From Bryopsis sp. KO-2023 (lineage: Eukaryota > Chlorophyta > Ulvophyceae > Bryopsidales > Bryopsidaceae): 64,000 bases of DNA. The DNA is taken from positions 7,688,001 through 7,752,000 of the forward strand of contig BSYQ01000002.1 in assembly GCA_030272585.1 (NCBI GenBank). Direction: 5' to 3'. Below, piece by piece: positions 11,085 through 22,529 of the stretch. The notes under the pieces are model-generated. The model was given only the letters and a program-made list of their open reading frames with translations. It did not search any database and was not told the DNA's origin. The number at the start of each line of letters is the position of its first letter. The first letter of the stretch is position 1. Both the position numbers and the translations under genes were made by a program.

Positions 11085-12158
11085 TTATCGAAGGACTCCG
11101 AAATCGAATTGAAGAACTTCCCCCTTTGTCGTGACTAGTATAAGCTTGTCGACTGTCAAGTGCACTCCTACCACATCACCACCCTCATAGTGGATGGTGC
11201 GGAGACAACGATCTTCATCAATATCCCACACCTCTACGGTCCCTTCTGACACTGCGTGTGCAAACTTGTTGTGGTTGATTCCAAAACTTGGTAAAAAATT
11301 ATCATTTGGATCAGTTTGGACATAAAAGACTATCAAACATTCTTCGCGATCTCGTCGCAGTACCTTGTATTCAAAATCGACTGAACTGCAAGCTATGAAT
11401 CTTTCATTAACCGCCAGATCTACTACCCAATCGTCAAAAACCTCTAGCTTTGCTACACAAGAAGCAGTTTCCAAGCTCCAAACGGATATTTCACCTCCAT
11501 TTACCCCAAAATAGAACAAACCCTCGAAGTACGTGAAACTTTTTATTTCTTCGTCCCCAATCTGAAAGACTTGAGATTCACTCCAATCCTCTTTGTTCCA
11601 AAAGCCAAGGAACCCATGAGAACCACAAACGGCGACATGTTCGTCAATATCAGCGACATCAAGAACTTTCTGAGGGATTTTGAACGACGCTTTTTTGGTT
11701 AGTTCTGGAGCATTCCATACTCGAACAACGCCTGACTCTTTGTCACCGGAAATCAACATTCCATCCACAAAACGCAGAACATCATTCCAATCTACATAAT
11801 CTTTGGAAAAGATACCATCATTTGTAAGATCCATTATCGCTATTAAGCGGGGAAATAGATTTGTTCCAATGAGTCGATGTCCCAACACACGTCTCATGCC
11901 AACTGCAATCATATTACCTTGTTCGGATGATTGACTGATTGGGAGGGGGTCTGAGATGTTAAAGTTTGAACGCTTCGGTTCGATTTCACCCGTTCTCCAC
12001 GCCCTCTCTAACTTCAGGTCATGGTTCTCGCAGATCAAATCTCTCCAGACTTTTGCCACTGAACACCAACATGCCAATTGCTTGATCGGAAGAAGGTCAA
12101 AAATATGACACAGAACCCCATCCGGCAGATCCCAGTTGGCGCTCACCAGATCGCTCAT
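11085..12158 (-). CDS. F-box/WD40-like protein, subfamily A (left copy)
   Basis: An intronless gene of about 357 residues from the ATG at 12158 (MSDLVSANWDLP). An upstream in-frame ATG at 12188 exists, but the MSD start matches its relatives (MSDYVPVEWDLP). The F-box lies at about residues 8-48: WDLPDGVLCHIFDLLPIKQL, a cysteine/serine-rich helix, then VWRDL. The rest forms degenerate WD40-like blades ending in VVRVWN, LGFWNKEDW, ISVWSLE, VEVWDID and VLQFDF. F-box proteins of this layout bind SKP1 of an SCF ubiquitin ligase and hold the substrate with the beta-propeller; substrate specificity cannot be read. The blades are weak, and only some have a clear W-D ending. Its close relative is at 49.8-51.0 kb. 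Confidence 0.88.
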   Translation of the reverse strand: MSDLVSANWDLPDGVLCHIFDLLPIKQLACWCSVAKVWRDLICENHDLKLERAWRTGEIEPKRSNFNISDPLPISQSSEQGNMIAVGMRRVLGHRLIGTNLFPRLIAIMDLTNDGIFSKDYVDWNDVLRFVDGMLISGDKESGVVRVWNAPELTKKASFKIPQKVLDVADIDEHVAVCGSHGFLGFWNKEDWSESQVFQIGDEEIKSFTYFEGLFYFGVNGGEISVWSLETASCVAKLEVFDDWVVDLAVNERFIACSSVDFEYKVLRRDREECLIVFYVQTDPNDNFLPSFGINHNKFAHAVSEGTVEVWDIDEDRCLRTIHYEGGDVVGVHLTVDKLILVTTKGEVLQFDFGVLR

Positions 12159-13694
12159 CCCTGAATCGCTAAACAAAACAAACCTCATACAAGTGAACGG
12201 AAGAGAGACAGTTCCCGTAAAAGAATGTCACTTTTTTTCATTTCGAAAGAGTCCGTGTGTAACAGCTGCGAGGGAAAGGGGGTGCCGCGAACGCATCCCC
12301 GCCCAGAACCACAACACTTTGGCTCCCTTGGATGGCAACTGATCGATATACAACCGGTGCGAAACTTTTCAGCACAAGCGAACGAGGAAAGAAAAAGTAC
12401 CACTACTGGCATTCTTTCGAAAAGGGCTTTCTCGATTTCGGTTGCCCTAACCCTAACGCGCCTGTGCAAAAGCAACTCCTTCACACACGAGATAACTCTC
12501 GAAAGGCACAACCTCTGCGGAGAATTCTTGATTTCCTGTGACTTTGCCTTTCGACCACAGGGGATCGGCGGCTGGCTCGTTTCGGAACGTTTGGACACGT
12601 CCCTCGCCTGCTGCCTGAGCTCTTTGAGGGGGATTGGGCACGCGATTGAGATTGAGATGCGAGACGCGCATCTGCCACGTTTGATTCGTCACACTCACTT
12701 TTTGGGTCCTTTTCCAAAAGCGCGGGAAAAAGTGCCGTCGGACGATCACAGAGACCGCTCAATTTACTTGGTTTTACAACTTCAATTTTCAATTTTTTCG
12801 AGAGTGAACAAGGGAGAGACAGAAACAGCAATGTCTTTACTCCCTGAAAATGATCTATCCTTCACCAGAACGTACAATATTTTATTAGTGTTTATAGCAG
12901 CATGGTGGAGGTTTTTTACCAGAATTATTTTTTTTTTTTCTTTTTTGGCATCACCCCTAACCTATCGGGGAAGGGATTTCCTCTTTTTTTTTTCCTTTCA
13001 GCAATTCCCCCACCCCTTTCTCATCAAACCCCACCCGCCCGAATTGCCCTCTCAAATATCTTTACATAACACTTTTGACATATTAATGTTTCTTTGATTT
13101 GAAGTTTCTGCTCGCATGTTCTGAAAAGGTTCTATCCAATTTTCTCTTTTTTTCCTTGCCCCCATTTTGAAGCGTTCCAAACTTCACGAAGCTTGACCAC
13201 AAAAAAATCCTTTGCTTTTTTTTCCCCCTTGTGCATCCAGTTATCCTGTTCGAAGTTTGGCTCCACCTGCTGTTCTCGCAATTTTCCGGGACTGGACATC
13301 GTTCTCCGGCTCAGCAGCTGCTGGGTCCAGATTTCTCTTTTTCTGAATCTTGGTCAGACCGTGCACAGACACTTTGTACTTTTTGCTGGAAGCATATTTT
13401 CTCGCAGAATAGAACTTGACGAGGCCGCCTGGAAAAAAACAGAATGGAAAAAGGGAACGTTTTTAAGTACTTGAATTCACCAATTCAATTCAATTCAAGT
13501 GAGCCAATCAACAACGTCGGAATTTTGATCAACTTCCCAGTCCTATCAACAACCTTCTGTTGTTCAAACGAGATCCCACACAATTTATTCAACAAACATA
13601 CAAAATACATATAATACATTACGTATCTTTCATTTACTCCTCCCCCCCCCCCCTCCTCAAAAAAACAAACCATAAGAACAGAAACTACGATTTC
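12159..13694. other. Upstream region of F-box gene A and 3' side of the cyclin gene
   Basis: This holds the F-box promoter and, at its right, sequence downstream of the cyclin stop codon. A 290-codon open frame from an ATG at 12225 runs to 13097 on the plus strand, divergent from the F-box gene. It is long for chance but has low-complexity Phe-rich parts and no family match. A short CCCTAACCCTAAC telomere-like motif lies near 12447. Confidence 0.35.
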
Positions 13695-16529
13695 TCACGC
13701 ACCTTGAGTTACGCAGGTCGGGTTCTTGGCGAGTTTGTTCAATTCCTGCGCAATGGGAAGGACCGCTTTGAACGAATGCTTGGAGTGACCCCACAGGGCA
13801 TCCGGATAGAGGTCAGGTTCGCACATTTCGATCCTGGCAGCAAGCACGATGGCCGCCGCCAGTTTTGATGGGCGAACCGATTGCAGTTGCCGGCAATACA
13901 GCACGAGTTCGGTCAGATACATACAGTACGATGTCACTTCATGCGCATCCAAGTAGCCACCCGCCCTGCATTTAGCAAACAGAAATTGGGTTCTTCGGCC
14001 GGGAAATATTGGAAAAGCATGGACTGAGCCCAGTCAAGGAACAAAAATGTGGCTATAATATTCACATCCTATGCAACAAGAATAACGGTAAAAACAGAAC
14101 TAAATCAGACTGTCATGCAGGTCATATCATTGGTTTATACATCGAAGGACTCTGTCGGGAAATCTTGACATTGTGATGCTGTCACCAGTGCAAAGAGCAA
14201 TTCTGGTTTTGACCACTTACTGGACGTATCGCAGAACGAAAATATACACGGTGGGGAGACCCGAAAAGCCCTCCAATGCTGTGAACAGTGTCCTTTCTTG
14301 CTCCAGCATTGCGTCTCGAGTTTTGATGCTTTTCTTGCTGGTGCTGATGTTCATGCGATCGATGATGTCTTTCGTGCGTGGAGCACTCATTTCCTCATAT
14401 TTACCAGCCATGAATAGGCACGTTGCGGCGAGCTGAAAAAAGAAAAAAGAAAACGATGCTTGTATAGCAGCATGCAAACTTTTTATGGGGGAAAATAAGA
14501 GGTAATTTTTCCTTTTTTTCCTAGGTTGAGGGGGGGGTCAACGAACAAAAGAAGTGAATCCGCCCCACACAGAACTGAGGAGCAACCCAATTCATGCACA
14601 ATTAACACTGTTACTTGTTATAATTGGAGTGGAGAGGCCTCACCACTTGGAATTCAGTTATAGCTATTTTCTTCACCGCCAGGTAACGATCCAAAAAACT
14701 AATCGACAGGAACAGCGTTTCCATCTTCAACTGGTTAATTCCAGACACCACAACACAACATCATTTCCTTCCCTCCCTACAATTCAGCGGGCAGGCAGCC
14801 GGTCGATCCAAAGAATTCGTTTCGACTTCAGCAGCCCCAAAGCACACACACTGTGAAAACTTAAGAAAACGAAACCTATCCCGAAACGGCCCTCCAACAA
14901 TCAACACAGGAAACACGAGCCAAAAATCTATGGCAGAGAATCGGAAAGAAAACAGATTTGGCACTTAATTTGCTCACCCTCATGTGGCTGTGGGTCTTGA
15001 CCATCCAATCTACAATATCGATCCTGCCGCGAGCGACTTCCTCATCCTACAGCAAACCCATTTCTAATATAGTACCCACATGACAGACACTGTGAAAACA
15101 TGAAAGAAAAACCTGTGACCTGAACTCAACGCTCTTTCTAAGCAGCCACACAGATGCAAGGCAAAATAGTATTCACCAATGAACAATAATTTCCTGATCA
15201 ACAATCACCATCACTAATTGAGAAAGAGACTGGCTGTGATGTTAGGAACCGCAGTTGACTCATCCCGTAGCCAGCGAATACAATAACCAGTGACGACCAT
15301 CATCATCATCAGTACAATTCATTGAAGGGGAGCAAGAAAGAGACTGCCCAGATGGCAAAAGAAAGTAAATTAGAGGAAAGAGTTCATTCACATGGTAGCT
15401 AGAAACAGCCATGGAGCACCCCCCCCCCCCCCCCAAAAAAAAAAAACACCAGTACTAAGTCACACTTCACACTTCAGCTGAGGTGACTAGTAGACCAGGA
15501 AAAGGAACAAAGACGTCACCCACCTGATGCTCGAGGTAATTTGCAGGCACAACGAACATACGCTCGCGCCGCTGATAGTTATCGAATATGTGTTTTGCGT
15601 AGAAGGAGCACAACAACTGGTTGTCCTTGTGCATGGAATCTATGTCAGGCGCGTCCGGGCGATTATCTTTCATTTCCAAAGTCTCCTCCTCTTCGATCGG
15701 CTCCAGCTTGTCTCCGGGCCTTTGCTTTCGACTGTGACCTCTCTCAGCGTTGGTTAGAGGAAGGAGCCCTCTGGCCAGCTCCGACTCAACGGGATTTTCG
15801 GTGGAGGAGGGTTCTCGGGCGGCTGGTTTCGCATTCTGAGATTCGAGTTTCGTAGCCGCGACCACCTCCGTGGCGGGATTTTTTCGAGTGATGGGGCTGG
15901 AGAGGGAGTATATTCTCAGCAAGGCCGCATTCTCCCTGCCAACACTGCCGACACTGCCGACATTGGCTTGGTTCTTCGCTGGGATTATGGCCGAGGGCCT
16001 CTTACGCTTCTGTCGATCCAAAAACACGCTCTGCGTTCAGGAACACACCGGAATACCCTAGCATTTCGGAAAATTAGCAAGAGCCTAGAGCCTGAAGAGG
16101 GAAGGATCAACGCTGTTCCGCCGCAGGGGGAAACTATTTTCGAAAAGGCTGCTTGTTTTGGGAAAGCAAGGATGAGAACGACGTGGCGGTAATCGACGCA
16201 GTCGAACGGGATTTGACTGGCGACAAACTCACCCCTTTCTGAGAGCCTTCCCCGCTACCAATTGCCTTCTCGCCACGAGGTCTGGGAGGATAAAGAGAAA
16301 CGATGAGAATGGGATAGCTGGCAACACTTCGGGCGAGCCTCTACATGCCCAAACTCCGAGCAAAAACCCCCGCTCGCTCCCTAGGGGGCCACTGAGGAGC
16401 GACAAACGAAGCAAGAACGACAGAAACAGGTTTGGATTTCTCGCTCGCGTACCCTTCAGGTCGCTGTTGGTTTTCTTGCAACTTCGGGACCGCCACGTCC
16501 AACCCGATAGGTTTGGGGTCTTCGCTCAT
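13695..16529 (-). CDS. Mitotic (A/B-type) cyclin
   Basis: Seven exons on the minus strand give 423 residues: 16453-16529, 16233-16281, 15524-16030, 14978-15046, 14644-14730, 14221-14432 and 13695-13965. All junctions are GT-AG with continuous phase. The N-terminus (about 170 residues) is basic and acidic in patches and contains an RGLLPLTN destruction-box-like stretch near residue 125. The cyclin-N box runs through GRIDIVDWMVKTHSHMR, LKMETLFLSISFLDRYLA and VLAATCLFMAGKYEEMSAP, matching the conserved MRxILVDWL, LDRxLS and ASKYEE motifs. The cyclin-C fold follows (DAHEVTSYCMYLTELVL, SKLAAAIVLAARI). The protein is expected to activate a CDK at mitotic entry and be degraded through APC/C. The invariant Arg-Met position is altered: ID-I-V-D-W replaces R-I-L-V-D-W. 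Assignment to A or B type is not secure. Confidence 0.9.
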
Positions 16530-17059
16530 CGTCGTCGACGACTCAAAATGCTCTCCCCTCGCGCGAATGTACAAGGAGTCCTCGGTCGAGAGAACCGTCT
16601 AGGCGAATTGGTGACCCTCTCGAGCCCCAGCGCGGGATTTAACCGGCAGGGCTGGCACTCCATTATTATCTATTTGCAAGTTAATGACCTAAATGACGAT
16701 GAGGTCCGACCAAAAGCGGCGAAACCACTCAACAAGATTCGCATCGATGAAAAAGAAACGACGTTGAGACCAGGCGCTGACGCTGATCCTTCCCACCCAC
16801 AAATGAAACATAACAATCTCCAATCTCCAACCTCCAACTCTTGTCCACCTGAACAAGCCTCATTTCTCCAATTTCGCAGCCTGGTATGCGTTTCTGGTGT
16901 CGAAACAAACATAAATCACATTGTGGGGGAGAATGTGAGTTTCTGGTGTCGACTCTACCCCAACTGATCTTGTGCTCAAATCACCTGCATGTTTCCTCCC
17001 AGAATCAATTCCAATCTCCTTAGTGTTAATGTGCCCATTTTTATGTTTATGGGTTGACT
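16530..17059. other. Cyclin promoter region
   Basis: Sequence directly upstream of the cyclin ATG. An open frame of about 166 codons on the plus strand (16467-16967) overlaps exon 1 antisense and looks like a shadow. No clear TATA box or motif was found by eye. Confidence 0.35.
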
Positions 17060-17260
17060 GAATAAATTATGATGTCTTGTGGAATTTGTTGTGCCAAAAC
17101 TGGCTGCTTTGGAGGTGCCCTTAGGGCGACCAGCCGACATGCCGTAATCGTGTAGGACGTGACCTTGAAAATGTGGGTCATGGAAGCAATTCCATATGTG
17201 GTGATAATGCTGAAAAAGCCATGGCTGACCCCCCCTTTTCTGAAGGTGAAGTGGTTCAAT
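17060..17260 (+). repeat. Dispersed repeat R3, copy a
   Basis: It shares CTTGAAAATGTGGGTCATGG and the following GGAAGCAATTCCATATGTGG-like segment with 46270-46350 (+) and the reverse strand of 22600-22720. In this copy the plus-strand reading continues open for 64 codons to 17367, starting MGHGSNSICGDNAEKAMADP. That may be a gene fragment carried by the repeat or chance. Confidence 0.55.
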
Positions 17261-18896
17261 TATGGAATGATACCATCAGAAAGATGCGTGTGCAGGAAGT
17301 TCTACGACTTTTCTTAAAGCCAACCATGCCTTTAGAAGTATCATCTTCAGAAGACAAAATAAAGTGATCACTGAAAAATATCCAGGGCAGAACCGACAGA
17401 AGCTTGGATCACAACCTTCGGTTCAACAATCCCCTGGAGCACGATCTGGTGGACGATATATAGTTTTTAGATGAAAGGATAGCAGTCTTTTGTTTCTCTC
17501 CCTCCCCTCTGAGATTCTGACTGATTTATTATATTTTCAATCAACTGCAAAGTTTGGGGGAGGGAAAAAAGTGAGAGACAAATGGGTCAGTCACAGAAAG
17601 CAAAAAAAAGTGAGACACCAGGGGGGATCGTTTTGGTTAAACATATAATACATAACTGCGAATAAGAAATATAGAAAATTCACTCCAGGGAGAGAACGAG
17701 AAAGTATCAAAATTGGCTGGAAGAATTTTGTGGGAAGTTGGAGAATTGACAGGTGGTACAAAAAGAAAGCGGATTTTTAGAAAGTGGGAGAGAAAACAGT
17801 TTGTTGGCAGGATAGAGTGAGAAAAACAAATGAGTGTGACATCAGTGTGCAACGGAGCCAATGGAGTAAACACCACCCCAGGGGAATGGATCAAATCAAA
17901 ATATATATCAAGACAATTCCTTGGCCCTCGGTCGAAACAATAAAATTATTCCATAATTCCCCCAAAACAAACAAACAAACAAACAAACAAAAGTGATTTC
18001 GTCGAAAAATGAGTTCCACTGGGCGATCCGCGGATCGTCAAAGTCAGGAATCCCGATGTGGTAGGGGTTCAAATCCCTCCCGTCGACGGGACGTCACATT
18101 TTCCAGTTGGAAAAAAACTTCCTTCTTTTGAATTAAAAGCCAGCACTTAGTGGCGATCCTTTTGGACTTTGGTAAAAGTCTTTTCTCGTCTCGTTTTCAT
18201 AAAGCTTGTTGTTTTGGTTTCGCATTGGTGCCCAAGGAACGGGCTTCGGAGCGGCGCTTTCTTTGACCCCAGTCACAATCTTAGAAAAAGAAGAAAGTTT
18301 TTACCCCTGCGTTTTTTTGTCACAACAACACTACCGCTGTTGGTAAATCGTGGATTGGGGAATATGGACGGAACTGGAGACGACTGGGGTCAAAGAAAGC
18401 TGGACTGCCCAGGAATCTGTGTTATCTGTAGATATGAACGACAGGTTGATATGAACGACAGGTTTCTGTGGACCAGACGGTCCAAAAATATAATCGAGTG
18501 AGTTTCTTGACCAAAGAGATGTGGGTGTGTTGAAAAAATCCGACACTGTGAACAGAATACTCACAATTTAAAGAAGCAGATTTCATCGGGAGAAAAAAAA
18601 AAAACAGTTCGAAACAAAAAAAGAAGAGACTGCTCAAAATCGTCGGCCCGCCGGCTGAGCGCTTATAGAAACTATCGATTGACACTTGGCGCAAAGGTCG
18701 AGCCCCTCTAAAGTTATACACCTGCATCCGCAATCGAGAAAGACGGTCAGCGATTCCTCAAATCGATCCAAGCCATACAGTGGGTGCAACACAACACTGG
18801 ACCTGAAGCTCAGCGATCAGAAACCGTGAGGCTGCAACGGCAGCCTCGACAAGGAGGGTTCAATAACGACCCCCACTGAGTAAACTCACGTTTTCT
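17261..18896. other. Repeat-rich spacer
   Basis: Positions about 17440-17600 resemble the end of repeat R2 (compare 49110-49215). A (CAAA)n run lies near 17968-17990. At about 18029-18050 sits a lone end of the small transposon whose full copy is at 25964-26745, followed at once by a tRNA T-arm-like GGGGTTCAAATCCC. No confident gene in the rest. The part near 18890 would be 3' of the PAN-type gene. Confidence 0.4.
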
Positions 18897-19467
18897 TTAC
18901 TCCATCATCCTTTCCTCCTTGGTCAACATCCATGGCTCCTCCTTCTGCTCGGAGTTGAACTTGTGCACCTTCCCGCACCACCAACCCCACTTGCCCTGGT
19001 GCTTCCAGTCCGCGATCTTGTTGATGTCCGCCAACCAGCAAAAGCGCTTCATGGGGTTGTACGACCAGCGGTTGCACACTGCAGAACAAAACCGTCAGCG
19101 CGCGTACAAAAAAAGAGCGCCTCAGGAAGAACACGAGAAGAAACACTGAGATCGACTTACCCTGCCCACGGTCCGACTCGCTGCGTCTGCATTCCTCGCA
19201 GCAGGCGCCGTAGCTCCCGACATTCTCCACATCCCTGCAAAAGCGAACACGGCGAAGATTAATGGCTTCATGCGTGCGCGAACAGGGTACCGAACAGCGG
19301 AAAGGTTATGCCACCTCCAAAGATCAGGGAAAATTCTCAACATACGGGTTCTTGTCGTCGTGATCCCAGTAGCAGTCCGTCTGGTTTTCGCACTCGGTGT
19401 ATGAGTATGCGACGCAGAAGAGCGTCGCGACGAGCAGAGCCGAGAGCACGAAGGTAGAAGAAGCCAT
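18897..19467 (-). CDS. Small secreted PAN/Apple-like cysteine-rich protein
   Basis: Three exons (19346-19467, 19161-19234, 18897-19078) give 125 residues with continuous phase and GT-AG introns. Residues 1-22 form a clear signal peptide (MASSTFVLSALLVATLFCVA). The mature part has paired cysteines and tryptophans in a PAN/Apple-like order: DVENVGSYGACCEEC, then VCNRWSYNPMKRFCWLADIN, then KHQGKWGWWCG. PAN modules bind proteins or sugars on the cell surface or outside the cell. A charged tail ends ...TKEERMME. The protein is short for a PAN protein and holds one module only. The promoter and exon 1 are duplicated at 2.2-2.6 kb. The signal peptide is certain by eye, and the fold call is moderate. 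Confidence 0.8.
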
Positions 19468-19973
19468 AGTGGATTGTGTGAGGCAGTTCACGGGATTCAA
19501 ACCTCAAGCGCGGTACTTGTAGGAACACAAAGCCGCGAACACTACAGCCTGTGGGCTGAGTCAAGTCCCTCATGTCGCTCTCGATCTGCTGTGCGGGGGC
19601 GATCTGGGTGAATGCCAGACTGGGGCCCAGCACTTTGTTTGACTGTAAAGCGGATCTCGTTGGTTGGCTTGCCCATACTGAAGGGAGTTGAGGGAACATC
19701 AAGTCGATCATCTCATTTGAGGCAAAGGGTGATTCGACGCCCCAAGCGTATGTGGAAGACTCAGACGCAAAAGAAAAAGATTCTGATCAAGTCATTGAAT
19801 CTAAAATTATGTTTCTGCTGAGGTCTTCGAACTGCTGACCATATTTCAGCAGAGTTCACATCTTCTACAAGAGAAGGAGAGGAAAACAGAGGGGAAAACA
19901 AAAAAAGGAGAAAAGATTGAATTTGTTTTGGTTTTTAACCCTCTTATCACCATTAATGGATGTGAAATTTCCT
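19468..19973. other. Promoter side of the PAN-type gene, then spacer
   Basis: Positions 19468-19670 match 2369-2575 and so probably include the promoter of the PAN-type gene. The remainder up to the tRNA gene shows nothing recognisable. Confidence 0.45.
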
Positions 19974-20058
19974 TGCACATGGTGGGGTTTGAACCCACGC
20001 GGAGACTAGCTCCATCAGGTCTTAAGTCTGACGCCTTGGACCACTCGGCCACTTGTGC
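19974..20058 (-). tRNA. tRNA-Leu(UAA)
   Basis: An 85-base class II tRNA on the minus strand. The acceptor 5' GCACAAG pairs with 3' CATGTGC with one mismatch. The D arm carries the box A motif GTGGCCGAGTGG. The anticodon loop holds TAA in CAGACTTAAGACCTG. A long variable arm (GGAGCTAGTCTCC) is present, as in leucine tRNAs. The T arm GTGGGTTCAAACCCCAC carries a perfect box B. No intron and no encoded CCA. It decodes UUA. An inverted copy at 34409-34479 has lost the T arm. Confidence 0.93.
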
Positions 20059-20881
20059 CCACAAAAATCATCGAACAAATTTGTCTTTTGATTGTGAACA
20101 TAAATGAAGTATTGGGACAAAATAAGTAGCAAACGAGGCGCAGAATGATTCCAAAAGTGGTGAAAAAAACAACATTGAGCGGTCCCTCTGGCTGTCTGTC
20201 ACTGGTGAATCCTGGGCTCAGCTCTGATGCATTGTCCTCCCACCGAGGCAGGCGGTCAACGATCGCTGCTCGGTTCCCCGCCTGGCGCTTTGCCCAACAC
20301 TTCATCTATTCCGCCACCGACTCCTCAGAGAAAGCACCAGAACAGGCCCACCCCTTGGAAAAGATGCACCATCAACGCTCGGCACAAGACCAATGACAGA
20401 CACCTTCGATCCACACTCAACAGTCCCCGCTTGGGTGATAAGCAGGCGCTACCCTGCTCGACAATATAGAAATAGGCCACGTCGTTTTCAGGCTTTGGGG
20501 CGAAGTTCAAGCACACGCGACAAAACCAAATGTCAGTTCTGCTGGCCTCCAGCACACTCTGATTGGTGGAGGACGAGGTGCACAGAGTGGAACGTTGTTC
20601 CAATATAAAGATTACCAGGATCGCCATGCTGAAGGGACTGGGGGCGCCTCGAAAAAAGGAAAACACATGCGCTGCTGGAGCTCTGCATGAATTCCAATCC
20701 CAAAAGAAAATAAGAAAAGACCTCACTTGAGGTAACTTAAATTGTTGTGACAGTCTATCAGGGTAGCGCCTGCTCTGCACTATTTGGGGTGGTTGAGAGG
20801 TGTCTTTGGACTTCTAGGACTGTCGTATTCAATACTGAATGAGCTCAGGTAAAAAGCTGATGAAGCACGGTATTGTTGAGT

Positions 20882-20958
20882 GTCCATGTGGCCTAATGGA
20901 GAAGGCGTCTGCCTCTGGAGCAGAAGACTGCAGGTTCGAGTCCTATCCCCCCCCAGAA
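20882..20958 (+). tRNA. tRNA-Arg-like element with CTG in the anticodon position, probably non-functional
   Basis: The body closely follows eukaryotic tRNA-Arg: GTGGCCTAATGGAGAAGGCG for the D arm, a TCTGC/GCAGA anticodon stem and GCAGGTTCGAGTCC for box B. The seven-base loop CTCTGGA places CTG, a glutamine anticodon, where Arg tRNAs have NCG. The acceptor does not close: the 5' side GTCCATG faces a run of C. It is best read as a tRNA pseudogene or the head of a tRNA-derived SINE. A second copy with the same loop is at about 33567-33645. Confidence 0.55.
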
Positions 20959-21099
20959 AAAGGAATCCTTTCTTCTTTTTATATTTATAAAGAAACACGA
21001 AAAAAAAACTGTACGTGTACATAATAACTGGTTTAGGCTCTTTAACAAAAAGCTGTGCGTCTTGTTCACAGAGAGAGCTTTCCAATAAACATGCATATA

Positions 21100-22250
21100 T
21101 TCCACATCATTACCCTGAGTTGTTATGTTAACCTCAGGTATATTTTCCTCCAAATCCAGGAGAGCAGCCCCAATCAATTTTATCAGCCAGCCTAACTTTG
21201 GGTTGACAAAATAGAATCTCTTTCTTCAATTTAAAGGTATCGGCAACAGAAACTGCTTTGAATTCCTTTTTATTCATTCATAATTGTGGAGGCACGCCCC
21301 AGGGGTGACTAATCTCTAAGGCTTTGGGAAAGTGTCTTTTTTCAGACCCTTCTTTGTGGGGTGGGGTGCAGCCACCACCACTTAAACCCTCTGCCCCAGC
21401 AAGAGTCTTTTTCATGACTACCTTCTTCTCTCGTTTCATTTGGGCTGTCAGGTGAATGGTGCTCCAAACTTTTTCATATTCTTGGGTTTTCCGTAGTCCA
21501 CCAATTCAACTGCCGCAACTTCTTAGGTTTTTTTTTTTCTTGTTTCTCCAGAAGGGGGGGAGGTTAGCAGAATCAGGCTTCTGGATGTCAGGCTACTCGT
21601 GGAAGAAAGAAAAGTTGTCGTGCATGTGGGGGAATTCAAAAGAAAAACACCACTGTCAATGTATGTGCTGTACCTAAAACTCACTGAGTGCAGTAGCCAC
21701 AAAGCACTCTTGTGAAAAGACGACTTTCGAAAAAGAGAAAATGCATGCCCACACAATAAAAAATCACAGAATGTTTCTTCCCAACAAACCAGCGAAGCAT
21801 TTTTTTACTCATTTTCGGAGCTCTTTTTTTCTTCACCTTGTTCTGATTCATGGCACTCAGAAAGACCGATTCGATGGAATGGCCCCTCTCCACAGCCCAA
21901 TGCAGAAGGGAGCCTGCTCTTTATAGGGCTGGCCTGTCCACTGGCACTCTTTTTTTTCTTATTTCTTCTTTTCTTTTCAGACTTCAGCAGATGGGTGAGT
22001 GAGAACTGCCCTGACCCAGCAAGCCATTTGGTTATTCTTGAATTTCTTTTGAGATCGCAGCTCCTGTTGCTGCGTATAGCGTCGAAGAGGCCATCTGATT
22101 TTGCCTTTTCATTGTTTGCAGTCACCCCCCCCCCAAAAAAAAAATAAAAAAATGCTGAGAACCAGAAAATCATATCCAGGTCTTTCCCACCTGAGTATGC
22201 ACACATTCAAATGAAATTCACATCCACCAGCATTGATTTTGCCTTAGGTT
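21100..22250 (-). repeat. Dispersed repeat R1, copy c
   Basis: Inverted, shortened relative of 8104-9530 and 46711-48060. Landmarks read on the minus strand: GCTGGTGGATGTGAATTTC near 22210-22230, GTTGAATTGGTGGACTACGG near 21495-21520, and the CCTGGATTTGG end near 21160. It adjoins the tRNA-Leu block at its left. Confidence 0.65.
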
Positions 22251-22529
22251 AAAGATTTGCAGGTGCAAATTCAATGATCTAGACAAGGGTGGCAAAACCT
22301 GCGGTGCTACATTGAAAAAACAACTTTCTGCGATGGCCAATTTCTGGGAGGTAAATTTTATGGTGGGAAGATTGGTCGTGTCAATCCAGGCCACACCAAT
22401 ATGTTTTTCCAGTTGACAGGGATTTTTCTTTTCAGTTGAAACAGATTCGGCATCAAGGCTCAGTGATCAGTTCACTAGGGGGATTTCTTGTTTTAATGAA
22501 AACAAAGGGGAAAAAGTAACGAGAAAAAT

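Larger units (their letters stand above)
19960..21050 (+). repeat. tRNA-Leu block, left arm of an inverted duplication
   Basis: This block of about 1.1 kb is the reverse complement of about 33465-34490, with scattered substitutions and small indels. It contains the intact tRNA-Leu at its left and a tRNA-like element at its right. The arms are separated by about 12.4 kb. Confidence 0.85.

Noticed and set aside
12159-12188. Ten-codon N-terminal extension of F-box gene A
   Set aside because: The MSD start at 12158 aligns with both B-type paralogs, so the upstream ATG is probably not used, though it cannot be excluded.
12445-12460. Telomere-like CCCTAACCCTAAC
   Set aside because: Only two units, inside an ordinary gene neighbourhood; too short to indicate a telomere or healed break.
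16467-16967. 166-codon plus-strand open frame upstream of the cyclin
   Set aside because: It is antisense to cyclin exon 1 and its promoter. No splice signals or family match.
20325-20780. 151-codon minus-strand open frame
   Set aside because: It overlaps the equally long plus-strand frames of the duplicated tRNA block, has no family resemblance, and is not kept at full length in the inverted copy.
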